From Glandiceps talaboti (Eukaryota > Hemichordata > Enteropneusta > Spengelidae): DNA of 64,000 nt. The notes beneath the pieces are model-generated. The model saw only the letters and a list, made by a program, of their open reading frames with translations. It was not told the origin of the DNA and made no database searches. Each line of letters begins with the position of its first letter. The first letter of the stretch is position 1. Shown here piece after piece: positions 12,030 to 27,000 of the stretch. The position numbers were made by a program, and so were the translations under genes. The DNA lies in assembly GCF_964340395.1 (NCBI RefSeq), contig NC_135563.1, positions 18,614,151 through 18,678,150 on the forward strand, given 5' to 3'.

Positions 12030-15000
12030 CAACTTAAAGTCAAAAACCGCTGCGACCGATTGCTTTGATATTTGGTGGTCATGTTACTTCTGGTGTCTAG
12101 TTGGGAAACTGTTCAAATGAAAATGATTGCATCAGAAATGTGATTTTGGGTCACAAAAATGGGATTTTTGGTAAAAATATTTAAACTCCAAAAAAGATGG
12201 CCTGAAATTTGGTGGGAACAGTTTTGAAGGCTAGTAAATTCATATTTGTTCATGACATGATGATTCAAAAGACATGATGCAAATTATATTGTCAGTTATA
12301 TGCAAAGTAGTTGTAAATGTGAATTTTGGTCAAAAATTTATATCTCAAAAAGTACATGGTCAGTGAGACTGAAACTTGGTGAGATGTTTCTAAAAGTGTT
12401 ATTCTGCAGATTTTCTTAAAATATTTTGACACAATTGGCCCTAGCAACCATTACCACGCCCTTAACAACAACCAGATGGCAGTATATTTTGGTCAAATAA
12501 CAACATCTTCAGGTAGGCAAGTGAGTAAACATTCAGCAACAAGACCATGCCCATAGTAACAGCCAAATGATTGCGTACATTGCAAAGATAGTAATATGGT
12601 TGGATAGGCAACTGGATAGTCATCCAGCAAATGAACACCTATTGTTAACATGGACCTGGGCATGTGGATAAACATTTATAAAAACTGTACAGTTGTGCTA
12701 CAGTGCCATTTGCAGTATTTTTAGGAATTATTCCCTTATTTTTTTAAATCAAATTTTCCATCCCATAATGTTTAATACCAAATGTTGCATCAAATGTAAA
12801 CATTGTGAAATATTTTACTTTTATACACTATCCATCATTTCCCCTATCTACACCTTGTTATTGCCAATTTACTTTAAAATATTTGAACATTAATTTTAAA
12901 TGAGCCTAGTTGCTGTGGTAGTTTACACATTATGGACCAGGACAAAAGAAATGACCACTTTCAAACTAGTATAAGAACAGTGACAATATTGGGCGAGCTA
13001 TCGTAGATGGGAAATACAGGTGAAAGTAATCCTTTCTTGTTTATTTACTATCCAAAATTCTATGTTCCCCACTTCCTAGTTGCTGCAGTGTTGGAAGCTT
13101 CCTCAACAAAATTTCCATCATGAACTCTTGCTTTGACATTAATATTTATTTATTTATTTTTATTTATTTATTTTTTTGGTGGGGGGGGGGGGGGGGTTGC
13201 AAAACTTCATTGCTCTGAGCAGATCAATCGAATGAGTGTTTGTGACTGACCTATTGAACTTTCTTGTAACAATAACAATGACCATTACACATAAACAAGG
13301 TATACTGACAAGCCGAATACTCAGCAATTTTACATACCATATGGAATATAAAAAGAAAAAGTGTTTGATACAAAGCACAAAAATTCTTAAAACATTCTCA
13401 AGAACTACAGTTCTTTTTGTAACCATGGTGAAGAGTTAACAATGAGAAATGGCACACACATACACCTGTTGAAAAAAGACCATGATGCATAAATGTAATA
13501 TTGAAACATCTAACTTTCACTTCATAAATTTATCTTTATCTCAGCCCCTTCCCAAGACAAACTTTCTATTTTGAAATTTCCCTCCCAAACAGAATTACCT
13601 TTCACCCCACAATTCATAAACACCAGTTTTTTCCAAAAAATGTACTAAAGCATTTTTCCAGTTAGTTTTTATGATCTTTCCCACACATAGTTCATCATAT
13701 ACTGTCACAATCCATTCACCCTCCATAAGGCAGTCATTACAGCTTTAACCTGAAAAACAAAGAAAAGAGCTTGCATTAAAACTTGCATTATGTAACTGAA
13801 TATAGACACAACTGCCCTATATAAAGAGGATTATGGCTAATCTATGCAAATGCAGGAAATTCAAACTGCTGTACAGAGCACTAGCTTCTGGGTCTTGTTT
13901 TCAGCATTTTTTTCTGTGCTTCGAGAAACACACAGGTCATGTATCATGTACAAATTGTTTGTGCATGTCAATGAAAAGTTTATAGATTTCATCACAAAAT
14001 AACACAGATGTTATTACTGATCATGGGCAAAGAATACATTTTCATTCAACCCTGTGAGATGCTTTGGATTGGTACAAACATACAATTTATAAATGGCTCC
14101 ATATGATGATTGAAGGCTTTTTGGAAAAAAATCTTCATTCTCATTATGTTAATTGAAAATTTTTTGCAGTAAGGTTTTCTTCTCAACACTGTGTTTCTGA
14201 TAGGTGGGACACAATCAAGGGCGAAAGTCTGAGGTCTAGCTAAAGTCATCTCCACACTTTGATGATATAAATAACAGCTGATCAGAGAAGGTAGTTGACA
14301 GCTAGTAATACAGAGAACATGTCAGTGGCTTTAGTGGTCTGAGGTAAAAATAACCACAATGGATCAACCAAAATGTGTGAATGACAATGTCTACACACTC
14401 ATCAAACTCACAATTACCATACATGTATATACAGTAGTGAGATTATATACCATCATGACTGAGCATAGAACCTAGATAGACATCCCATCGTAGAGACTGA
14501 ATAACTGAAAAAGGCATTCAGATACAAGAACCTTTCTCTTGACATGCTTCAAGGGAAATGTTCCAAGCTTTAGTTGCCTTTTTGTGAGAAATCAATTTGA
14601 AACTAAGTATAAGAGGTATCACCAGTTTGAACTTGGAATACACTATGTGGGCTAAAATGCAACCACAGACGGTACAGCTAGGGGTCACATCACATCACTA
14701 GTAGTGATATGAATCATACTTCACAAAGCACAGACAAAAGAAACAGTTCACACCATATACACAGAATAAGAAAAGATATGCATAGAATTGCAAAACTGGT
14801 TGCTACACAAACACTAAGATGTAATCCTCAGTAAGAACACAAACATTATAATCATGTATGTTAATGTACATACTAGTATCCTAGAGGTCATGGGTTATTG
14901 AATAGATTACCATACATTACTCAACCCACAAGCTCTAAGGAAAATTTCAACTTTTCCAAGACACTTTGGGCTAGCCCTTACTGGCAACCTTTGGTAGCCA

Positions 15001-18000
15001 TCATAGTGAGAAAAATAGCCTGAGGGGTCTAGCATATATTTTATGGACAAAGGTGATCCACTGTCTATGCTAGAAGTTTCAGTTTTTACCGGTAAAAATG
15101 GGTTGGGGTCACATCCTTCCAAGAGTAATTGAAGGTTAGATAAGGAAGCACCTCTAAAGCAAACAACAAAGACTGCTACACAACTAACTTCTTAGTTGTC
15201 TGTGATTAGTTCAACATTTTGAGAAAACAAATGAAATGCAAGGCCACTCCACAGTAGAATGCTTACTGTTCACACGTTTTGGACAATGACATGTTACCAT
15301 AAAATTACCATCTTCACTTGAAAATCAACCATTATATGTGGAGTCTGGAAATTGAGTAGCAAATTATCTTTGGTCAGCATAGATGTATCTTTGAGTAATT
15401 AATTACTCCAAGGATGGATGTAAAATTTTTATTGACAATAACATTCACAACAACAGAAATCAACTTTCCAAAATGATAGAGCTACACTTACCACAATCTC
15501 GGAACTTTCACTTCCACTCTGTATCAAAGTGACATTTCCACTAGGGCAAGTTTTCCTTCTTTCCATTGACGTGCCATACGATGGTAACATTGCCATCTAA
15601 GCATTTGAAGACTAGAACATGACGCGATGGTTTTCGATCAAGCACTAGTATGCTGCTTTTGCAGATTATGACATGTAGACTGTGATAATCTCAGGATATT
15701 TTATCATGATTGCGTAACACTGTCAGGTCGTTAAATCATATTTGGAAAATGCTCAATTGCATACTATTTACATATTTTGTATTAAGTTGGCCATGTTTTA
15801 TACCCAATGACAGTGTGCTAATTATTTCCAAATGTAGCATTCATGCCATTTGTTAACAAAGCATTCAGCACAGAGTGTTTCTTGTGACAAAATGCAAATT
15901 TTTTTTTAATTGATTTGAAAACAACATTTAGGGAATTCTGGTAACTATAGCCATAAAATATACTTTTCAGCCCTATACACATATCTGAGTAAGAAAAAAT
16001 TTCAATGGTGCACCCATGAAATATTAAATATGTCAGAAATGACGTGACTTGCTTCACTTACAGATACATTTATATGATCATGCAAGAGAGACAACATCTA
16101 CTGGCCAAGACAACTTGAGGTAGAAAGGGGTATGGTTTGTGACACACAGATCGAACCACAGACATGCAGCACATGTGTTCCTTGTCTGTGACAGAACATA
16201 CTTGTATTGAAGCCAAGCTGCAAGGTGACCGTTACAATGTTGTATTATCATTGTGAGTGCAAAAGTAAAGTACATACAAACATTGCTACAATCTGAATAC
16301 AAGGGTGACTGTCACTCTTTTGTCATGTTGATAAATTTCAACAAAGAACAAAAGTTTAGGGATATCCCAGGTAGTGGGTTATACTTCCATGATTTTTCCA
16401 AGCAAATCGATAGTTATTTAGTTTACCATTCACCAACAGCTATTCAGATTGTCAGTAGATTTCAGCAAATTGCCAATATTTTTGTGATGTTGACTAAATG
16501 TTTCCTCATAGTACCAGATACATGGTCAAAATATTCATCTTTCAATTAGCCATCAGAATCAAAATAAGTCCTCTCTGTTTTAAGGACAAATGAAAATTTT
16601 TTGTCATCAAAGTGATATTCACTGGTAACAGGTAAATGTTACCACTATCACTGATCACAGGCAAACCCTTCCCTAAGTTCCGATGCAAAATGTTTAGTAG
16701 TTCTCCAACCCCAATCCTGAGAATTTATCCAGAGATATTACATATAGGACGTCACAATCACAATGTGTATAAACTCTGTACATTATTAGAAGAAACTGTC
16801 AACATTCAAATAAATTAGTTTTGTAAACATGTCTGCATGTCTGAGATACCTTTAAGATTTAAACTATTCACACAAGATGGTCCACATACGGCAAGCCGTT
16901 GTAGTTGAACATGGAGCATAAGCTTGTGGCCATCTTGAACATGGACCCATTGGCCTAGTGGCTATCTTTTAAAATGAGCTGTAAAAAATGTCAAGTCTCG
17001 AGCTTTACTGGGATATGGATTAAAAACACACAACAGTGCAGTGCCTGGCTTTGAAAGGGAGCTATTAGTTGTGTTTGAAAAGTAAAACTGCAATTAAGTA
17101 ATGAGTTTAAAATATAATGAATAAAGAGGTATGTAATGGTACACAAAGTACCTACATGTAAAACATTAAACTGAGACACAGTCCCTCCACCCACCTGGAG
17201 GGACTGGGTGTGACATGCTGAGACCATGAACTGAGTCTCAGTTTGCCAAAAATAGCCATCCATATCCGAGACCAGTCTCGGTTTTCCATGAACTTCAGTC
17301 CCAGATTAAAAAAAGTCTATCTGAGAATAGTTTCAGTTCACAAAAATTCATGATGTCACACTACATGTATACTATTGAGACTGAAAATTTACCAAAGATT
17401 GTAATGACAACAAACATTACAAGTAACATAGATGCATCCTTAATACTAGTACATCATAAGGGTCTATGAATACATCCATGCTAGAAACAAAACAAAGGCT
17501 TAGTAAACTACACATACAGATCACATGATAACTACACAAAAGAAAGAGTTGACACCATATACACAGAATAACAAAAGGTATGTATGGAAGGCAACATTGA
17601 TTACAATACAAACACAAACAAGTATCGAAATCCTAAGAACATATTAAACACTCTAACCATGGAAGTTTTTTTTTGCCATTTGAGACTGGCAAACTGAGAC
17701 TAGTCTCAGATGGTTATTTTTTTGCAACTGAGACTCTCAGTTCATGGTCTCAGTTTAACATTTTAAGTACCTTTACATACCTCGACTAAAACATGTTACA
17801 AGTAGTAAATTTTGTAACTGTGGGGACAAAATGGTAAATTGTTTAAAGGAAACCAATATATCGACCAAATACATTCATTTAGGAAAAATATATTGGGCAG
17901 TTTATTTGAGAGCTGAAAATATATTGGCCAATATATTGGCAAACTCACAAAATATTGGCCAATATTTTTGGAAGTCTCAAAATATTGGCCAATATTTTGG

Positions 18001-21000
18001 GAAGTCTCAAAATATTGGCCAATATTTTGGCAAATACCAAAAAATTGGGCAATTTTTTGGCCAAATGGCAACTTTTTACATGGGTTAATTTTGAAAATGA
18101 AAGTGTCAAATGCAAGTTTATGTCATGATTTGATATGTCTACAGTGAGCAGCATATCTATTAACCCTTTATCAATCAAAAAAAGAGACCTTTCCAAAGTG
18201 GAATAGAATTTCCGAAAGTTTCCCGGAAGCTGTTATATATATTTATCGTCAAACTACTAAAGGGTAATGTTATTTTGATGTAGGGACATGAAGTTTAGAG
18301 TAAAATCTATCTCAGAACCAAAGGAATTACGGAATTAGGTTCTTTCCAAAACTTAGTTACAATATGAGGTAAAAACAAGTGTACATAGGGTGAAACAATT
18401 GACCTACATAGCCCCCCTCCCCTCCCCCCTCCCCCAAATCTTTGAATACATGTATACATGTAGATATCAAAGACTATGGACTATTATGGGATGCTGTCCT
18501 ATTGCTCAATTCTAGCGTGGGACTTGCCCACCTTTTCGCACGCAATAATGTAAACATTAGCCGTATTATAGTATCGCATGTTTCAATTCCGACATTACTT
18601 TGTTCAATGGAATAGTTTTGTTTGTTAGAGAAATATTGATATTCCCCCCTAATTGAATTCAGGAGTCACTGGGTTAAGTATTCAGCAGAATTGCATTGGT
18701 TACCATGGCAACCACATTGTTGGCTATAATTTCAAATGTCTACAGAGGTGTCATTAGATTGAATGTAGCCCTGTTGCCCTAGAAACAGCAGGTTAATTTT
18801 GTTGGGCAGTTAATGAAACGATGATCAAGTTCTGCCCTAGCCAGTTTGTAAGGTTGGCTGTAAAAACTCTCCCGAGACAAATTTCCTTAACTGCTTCCTT
18901 TTAAAGTAAGTATTAAAGGAAATTGGGGAATCTCAGGGAATAATAAATTACGCATTCGATTTATGTCAACATGGAATGACCAAACAGTTTTAACTTAATT
19001 TGTAGTCCAGATAAAAAATGTGATGATGGATTGGTGTTCTAAAATTGGAAATCTTCTCGTAATGATTACTTTTATGTCATCGAAATGCAGAAATTTTCAC
19101 TTATCCAAACAAAAAGAGGAATGCAAGTATAGTGGAATGGCTCTTTATTAGAAGTGAAAATTTCTGTAATATGGGAATTTTCCATAATGTGATTAAAAAC
19201 AAGATGGCTGAGAACTGTTAGAATCTGTTAACACATACATTAACCTGATGGGCAGGATGACAAGTTATTGCCCTTGGCGGTCCACTCAGCTGCTTGTATG
19301 AAATGACAACTAAATTACAAGATATTTATATTCAACATGACTAAAATTCACATGCTGCTCATACACTTCTCTTCCCCTGTATAATATTTTGGAACGTCAC
19401 TGAGAAATAAAAAACGGTGTGGTTAGGATTGCTTGATAAGACTTTCAAATTTTAGAAATGAAGATGGCTTAAAAATAAAAGTTGTGTTTTCATGATACAA
19501 GCAGGATGTATTCCTTCTCTGGTTGGTTCTTGTAAATGTAGTGCCACGTCTGTCTGTCACTTTACTGCAGGTTATAAAAATCGCTATGGATATTAATTTC
19601 AGAGGATAGCAATATCATGCCTTTATATTCAAGTTTGTGCACATTTTTTCTTTGTGTACTTTATAAGTTATATTAAACTTTCACTGCAGATGCTTGATAC
19701 TTTTTTGAAATTTAAAAAAGGAACACTAACCAAAAGTAATAACTTCTGTCTTCCATGAAAATCAAATACTGCAGTATTATAACATGAATTATATTCAGAG
19801 TATAAATTTGTGTTTAGCTTTATAAAATTATTAGGTTTAAAGAAACTGTAATAGGTCTCAAGTAATTTCTAATCGTGGTATTACCATTTGTTAGTTACAA
19901 CTCCAACTACCTTATCACCAGAACTACAGATGTGTACGTACATGTATGTGAGGTCATTAGCTGTGCTTCTGTCCACACTGTGTAATGGGTTAGACTGAAT
20001 GAGATTTTTGAACACTATTAAAAATCTTCTCTTCTGTGTTGGAATGCTCGTAATTTATCTGATCCTGTAAATACCCTGGCACCATTGTGATTGTCTTTTC
20101 ACCCATTTAAAAAGTGATGGATTCAAAGTGGATTTTGTCAAAAACCAGGAAATCTTCCAGGAAATTGATCCGGTGGTATCAGTGTACATTGAGGATAACA
20201 GTCACACGTGAAGGCTTTGTGTGCCCACTTACATCATTAAGTCTATTTATCATCACATCCTTATGTTCAAAGACCTCAGCCATTTTCTTTTTCTGCTGTA
20301 TTTTTTATTATGAAAGACACTCCAAATACAGTGAATTGTAAATTGAATGTACAGTGTTATTTTTATGGAATTATAGAAATTGCTTGCCACCTGCATTTAC
20401 ATATACATAATAATAATAATAATAATTACATTCTTATCAGCACATTACGCAACAACCTCAATGCGCTATACAGCACTAAAAAAAGAAAAAGCATCACGAA
20501 GGGTTAAACTGTAAAAATGTCCGACATAAAACAGAGAGACCTTAAAAACTGTTAAAACCAAATATCCAAGATGAAATTTAAACAAAGAAGGACCTTAACA
20601 ACTTATAAAATCTCTGTACATGTTGGATGTTAACCAAACCAAATTAAAAATATAGAAATACTAACATCTGTAAATGATAAAATATACAACTGACATGTAT
20701 TTGGCACCAAAGAATAACATGAACACCTTTTGTGTCAAAGTTTTCGAAAAAACGTTACATAGAAAAAGGGAATGAACATAAAACTTGCTAAGTTTCCTGT
20801 AAAATGTACAACAATATGCCCACATTCCTAAGTACAATATGATAGCCGATGTTTTGAGAATCACTCTTCTCTCAGAGCCACTTTTTGTGTTATAGTGTAT
20901 CCATAATTTAGGGGAAAACTAGGTAAAAAATACAGGTCAATATCAAGCTTACCATTCAATAGGATAATATTGATGAAACCCCTTTGATTAGGATAAAAAC

Positions 21001-24000
21001 AGTCACAATGTATTTATAGAGAAAATCTGTTAGTGTGCACTCTCTCAGATTTCAGCAGATACATAAAGGGTATTCATTGATTTTGTTCACAAATCAATGT
21101 TTATTTTTAGTATACATTAGGGCCATTTGTGGCAAATGTTCTTGATTTTCAGTTCGTAATGCTAGTAGCAACTGGAAATAGTAATTGAGTTGTATAGGAT
21201 TTCATAGTCAGTTTTATTAAAGACACTCAAGCTGAGTTTTTATGTTTTGGAGGTATTATCTTTGTTATAGGTGAAAGGAGAATACCATTCCAGGAAAGAG
21301 AAACATTTTCATAAACTATTCTGGAGAGTCGTTTCATGATTCTATTTCACCTACAATTACTGGCAATTTCAGAGAGATATTTTAAAACTGAAGGGAATAA
21401 TTTAGCATTCTTTATAGGGTATCTTTGCTGTCAGTCATTGCATGATTTGGAGTCAGTACAAATGATATATAGTTATAGTTGCACAGTGAATATATATGAT
21501 TCTTGAGTGTTTATTCCCTTCAGTGTAAAACATATCTATGAAATCGCAAGTAATTGTAAGTGATGTAAAATCATGAAATGACTCCCAAACCCATAGTTCA
21601 TGAAAATGTCTCTATTTCCTGGAGTGGCATTGCCCGATAAACATGCCTGTTATGTTTACTATAGCATATTTTAATTTTACCATTCACATACCATCTGCTA
21701 TTGGCAGAACTCATGTTCAAGGTCAAGTAGCAAATTCTTCAATAACTTGGGGTTTATTTTACCTACATCATTCAGATATTTAGAGGTAGAAATGTAAGCT
21801 TAGTATTTTGACACACTTCTGACCTTGCACTTCATCTTCATGGTCAAATTTATATTTGTTCAAACTTGAAATTTTGTTCTGAGGGTAAAAATTCAAATTG
21901 TCTACACTAATATTATCTAAGGTAACCTTTTTGATAAGATTTGCAGGACCATATGTTAGACATCAATTGACAGCACAATATATGTTGTGGGGGTGGGGGG
22001 CTGTGTCTTTGAATGTAGAAGCCTTGTTTCTTTTCTTTTTACAGGCAAGATTAAGATCAACTACATTGTATGTTTTGGTAGACCTTCACTGCACAACATC
22101 CAGACGTGGTAAAATAGGAATATGCCATGTTTGCATTGTCAGTTATTTCCAAGGGAATGATTTATGTAATTTTAGAATTGATGGAAGGGGTTGTTTTGAA
22201 CTTTTGACAAAAGTCGATCATAAAACTGAATAAATCAAAAATCAACTCGGCTTGGAGAAACATGAGGAAGCATTCTCCCACAAGTTTTGGTGACGTCACA
22301 GAGACCCTTGACCCTTGACCCTTGACCCTATTCAGAGGTTTGCTACATATGGTTTTGATTCATAGCTTTATTTTGCTGAGATTGTATCCATCAGGCTACA
22401 TAAATCATAACGGTTCCAAGAAAGAGCCGTGTCTTAAATCGCATAAAACCTGAAATGAGATGTTTAATAATTAAACGCATCCTGTTGTAGGAAAGACGTT
22501 ATCAATTATGAAGTGGTATTTATAACACTGGAGAGGAAGAATTACAACTGTCGTATTGCTGTCATAAATTTAAATTATGTTAAATTTAAATTTCAAGGAA
22601 TTTTAGCTTTTTCATTGTTACTAATTACAAGGGATACTGGCCAACCTTTAAAAAAAATTCTAACATACACTTACTCACAATCTACAGAACTCCATTCAGA
22701 CACATACGTGAGCCAACTTGAGGCATCTCTTTTATCTAAATTTTAAATACTTACATAAAACTACTGGTATTGTTTTTATTTTGATTTGTGCCTTAAAAAG
22801 TAAGTGTGAAATATCCATAGAGTAATTACAGGTTTACACATATGTATGTTTTCTATCGCCCTGATGCCAACAGTAATATTTGGATACCAAAAATCCTGTC
22901 CACAAATTACATGTACTTATTTCCTCCATTATGATGAGACAGATGTGACAGATTTCGTGTTACCAGTACTATTGATAATTTATACACGTATCAGTGAGCA
23001 CAACATGCAATTTTTCACATGAAACAAAAATAATACAAAAATGTTCAAATCTGGTTCATCTCCCATGAAAAATTTTGGTCAATAATAGTTTCATTTTGAC
23101 TGTTTTTTTTAGTTTAAGTTTCTAAAAAGCTTTACCATGTTTGTGATGTACAAACTCGATTTTGTCATTTTTTTTGCTAAGAAAAAGTGTAGTTAATCTA
23201 AATCTTGTGAAAAGTCTCCTTTTAACAGTGTGGTTTCCAGACTGAATCAACACACAATTTTATAATATAATTTGGTGTTGTTTTTACATCACAAAATATG
23301 CTGTTGGTGTCATGGAGTTTTCCATTTCAGTTTATGTTTATAGTTAGCATAAAAATTATAGTTTGTGAAATACTGTGAAATGTCCTGTCAGATACAGAAT
23401 TCGGGTTTTTTATATACCCATACATAGTTGGCTTTGACTCCAGACTCATCATTCCCATTGTATTTCCGAATTGTGCTGATACTGATTGCAAAAGTATTTT
23501 TGTTGCAGACAGTTTGGCTGTGCTGTTTCCGAAATAACAAAGTTTCATGGTTTTTTCCCTGAGCTCTAGATTTGTAAACTATCAATTAAATTAAATGAAA
23601 CTTACTCTATCTACACACCCACACAGTACCTTACCCACATAGATTGATTACACATGATATGTTTGTGACCCTTACAGATTAAGCAGGATATGTTCGTGAG
23701 ATTGAGATTTTGATAAAAATCCATTGCGATTTACAAAGTATACAGTGACAAGCATCATAACAGTAATCAATAGGATCTTTATAATAGGCATTTCACTCCT
23801 GATTTTATTGATCTGCTAATAACGCTTTTTTTCATCCCAATTGATTTCTTGGATGATGTTTCACCTTTAAACATCTGTTTAACCTGCTGTCATTGCCAGT
23901 CGTCACATCGTAACATGAAAAAAGTATAGGGATTTCTTACAAATTGTGATACATTTTACAGTAAAATTTTAGTTCGAAGATGAAAATAAGAATCACATAT

Positions 24001-27000
24001 TATTTCAATCAACAATATTGTTGTGGTGTGCCAAAAATTTTACTGAAAACTTTTCCAATATATATATTTATAAGTGTTCCCAGTAAAAGAGATTAAAATG
24101 TATTATTTTAAAACAAACTTTCAAATAATTTTGAATAAACGCGTATAGCTGAAAAAGCAATGTCTAATGTTGAGAGATAAAAAAAGTGCGAACATTTTCT
24201 TTATTTCCCCATATCTACGTCAATGTCTTTTAAGAGATTTAGAACACTATTTAGTTTGAATTTTAAACAGATAAACAGATAGCCAATGGGAATATGAGAA
24301 CACATTTGAATCTACCAATAAGGATACTGTATTTGGTTTACAAGATAAATGAATGAACATTTCAGTCAGCTAGCCAATAAAAGAAAACATATTTGAACCT
24401 ACCAGTAAAAAGACCATATTCCGTTCAAAAGATAATTTGACTAACATTTCAGACAGTTGGCCAATTAAAATATGGGAACATATTTGAATCTACCGATAAA
24501 AAAGCTGTATTCTGTTCAAAAGATAACTTGACTAACATTTCAGACAGTTGGCCAATTAAAATATGGGAACATATTTGAACCTACCGATAAAAAAGCTGTA
24601 TTCTGTTCAAAAGATAACTTGACTAACATTTCAGACAGTTGGCCAATTAAAATATGGGAACATATTTGAACCTACCGATAAAAAAGCTGTATTCTGTTCA
24701 AAAGATAATTTGACTCACATTTCAGACTACAATATAAGACTGTTATACCGTAGCACACCTGATTTATCGAGTATCTTGTGAAATAATCTCTTTTCAGCCA
24801 TTGCGAGATTTATGTGACCCTTATCTTACCACCCTGTCATGGATGAATTAGTTTTAATCTAAGAACCCTCTGCTCTGTTAAATTAATGCTCTACTTAATA
24901 CAGATGTCACAGTGTGACGACCTCTGACCTTACAGACTAGGTCACTGGTGATTGACCTCTGACCTGCTTAGTTGAATCAATTTTGTCATGACATTAAAAT
25001 TTAGAGAGACTAGAGTTCAATGAATCACAATGTGTCCTCAAGTTTATAAATATATGTAGAATGCCTGCTACTTACAAGAGGATGCAGTTCTTGAAGAAAT
25101 TTTTGAAACTTAAGATGATTGAGGAAGAGTGTAATACAAGATGCACTAGAATTAATCATGTGTTTTATATACAGCAGCAAATCAAAATTAGTTTTATTTA
25201 GTATTTCTTACATTTAACATCGAAATTATATCGCCCCTGCCAGAATATAATACTGCTGACAAAATCAAATTTCTTTTCAAGTCTTGTTTATGTCACACCT
25301 TTATACAGCCGCTGTTCTGTGTGAATGTAATTACCAAATGATATTTTGTATGTCGTAAATTGAAAGTGATTTAAAATTTTCACTTTCGATATTTTTGTTT
25401 TCAAATTTATGCGAAATCTAACTTGGATTTAAGATTAGATTTAAATCAATTTGGGCAATAAATATGATAAATTTATGATAAATATTTTGTAAATATTTTA
25501 GATTTTGTTTTATTACAAGGCTTCTACTAATAGCAGGAAGGAAATCAAATGAATGTACGTGTGTGGTGAATTATTTAATGGCACTGAAAAATAAGGATAC
25601 AAGAAATTAATAGACATGAATGGCCAACTCATTTTTGGCAAATTTATGTTCACAGCCTAAGCAACTAACATTACTGATGGAAAATGTAAAAATTGTGAAA
25701 AATATCTGACCAAAAAATGAGCAGCAATACTGGAGTGGTAAGTGCAGCGACAGCAATCAACTGAGTACACTTGTGCAAGATTCAAAAATGCTCGGACAAA
25801 TTAACTAGATTGTACTCCTGCAAATTTATTTAGGTGACTTCAATAATTATACTGATGTACTTTGTACAAAGTGCATTTAGGAATTGTATATACAGGGCAA
25901 TTGGATAGAAAGATGATGCTCTAGCAGTAATTTCAGGGAATAAAGAAGGTCAGGCTACATCAGGAGATAAGATGAACCCCTGGCAAGGGTTTCCATGGTA
26001 ACAGCATCAGTATCCAATGATTAACTACAGTACATCAGTAGGCTGAAGATGACATTTGGTCAGTTCACTCAAAATAGAGAGATTTTACACTTCAGAATGA
26101 TTTTGTCACAGTATGCGATAACATTTCACAAATTGAATTACTTTTCTAGCAAACACACAATCTCAAGATCAAAAATGTCATTTTAGCAGAGGCTCATATT
26201 TTGATGGGAGATTTTGTACACCTGAAAGTGACTTGTCACACCAAGCTGCAATATTCAAATTAAAACTATGTTTCTTGTTAGAGAAGACACAATTTTACGG
26301 TTGAAAAATTCAGTGTAGTAGAAAGTGTTAGATTCTAAACTTGAAAGTGATTTTGGTATACCATTCCTTAAATATTAAAATTGAAGTTATTTTCTAACAC
26401 AGAATGTGAAAGTCAATGTAACAATCTACTATCAGATTGGATTGGAGAGTTTATACTTGAGAGAGATTTTATCATGCTGTGTAGTAGAATTTCAAAATAA
26501 AGTTGCATTTTTTTTAGAAGATACAATATTGAGATTGAGAAAGTCATTGTAACAGATATCGTAAGTATTTGATTAGAAAGGTGCACACTGGAGAGTAAGT
26601 GTATGGCTCCCTTTAGTACAGTTTGTAGTAGTAGGCTACATGCACCATAAAATGTACATTTCTAATAAAAAAAAGACAATTTTCAGATTGAGAAAGTCAT
26701 CACAGCTGATACTGTCTGATTTTGATGCGAGGTTTTACGCTTGAGAGTGATATTGTCACATGGCTACATGTATACATGTACGTGTATGTTACATCAAATT
26801 TCAAATTCTAGTTACACGTACATTTCTAATAGAAGATAACATTTTCAGATTAAGAAAGTCATTGTAACTGATACTGTCAGATTTGACATTCACTACATTA
26901 TCTCAATATGGAGGCCTGATGATCAAGTTATCAGTAGAGGGCCAAAGACACCTTATTGAATGCCGTCTATATCGTGAATGTCCTCTATATCGTGAATGTC

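Noticed and set aside
11521-18234. Complete autonomous DNA transposon
   Set aside because: No transposase-like protein recognised between the arms, so only an inverted-repeat structure is claimed.
21898-22233. 111-residue + strand frame
   Set aside because: No recognised similarity; contains a microsatellite-like G run and lies within SLC5A7 intron 1. Chance frame most likely.
22513-22746. 77-residue + strand frame
   Set aside because: AT-rich intronic sequence, no recognised domain, no supporting splice sites.
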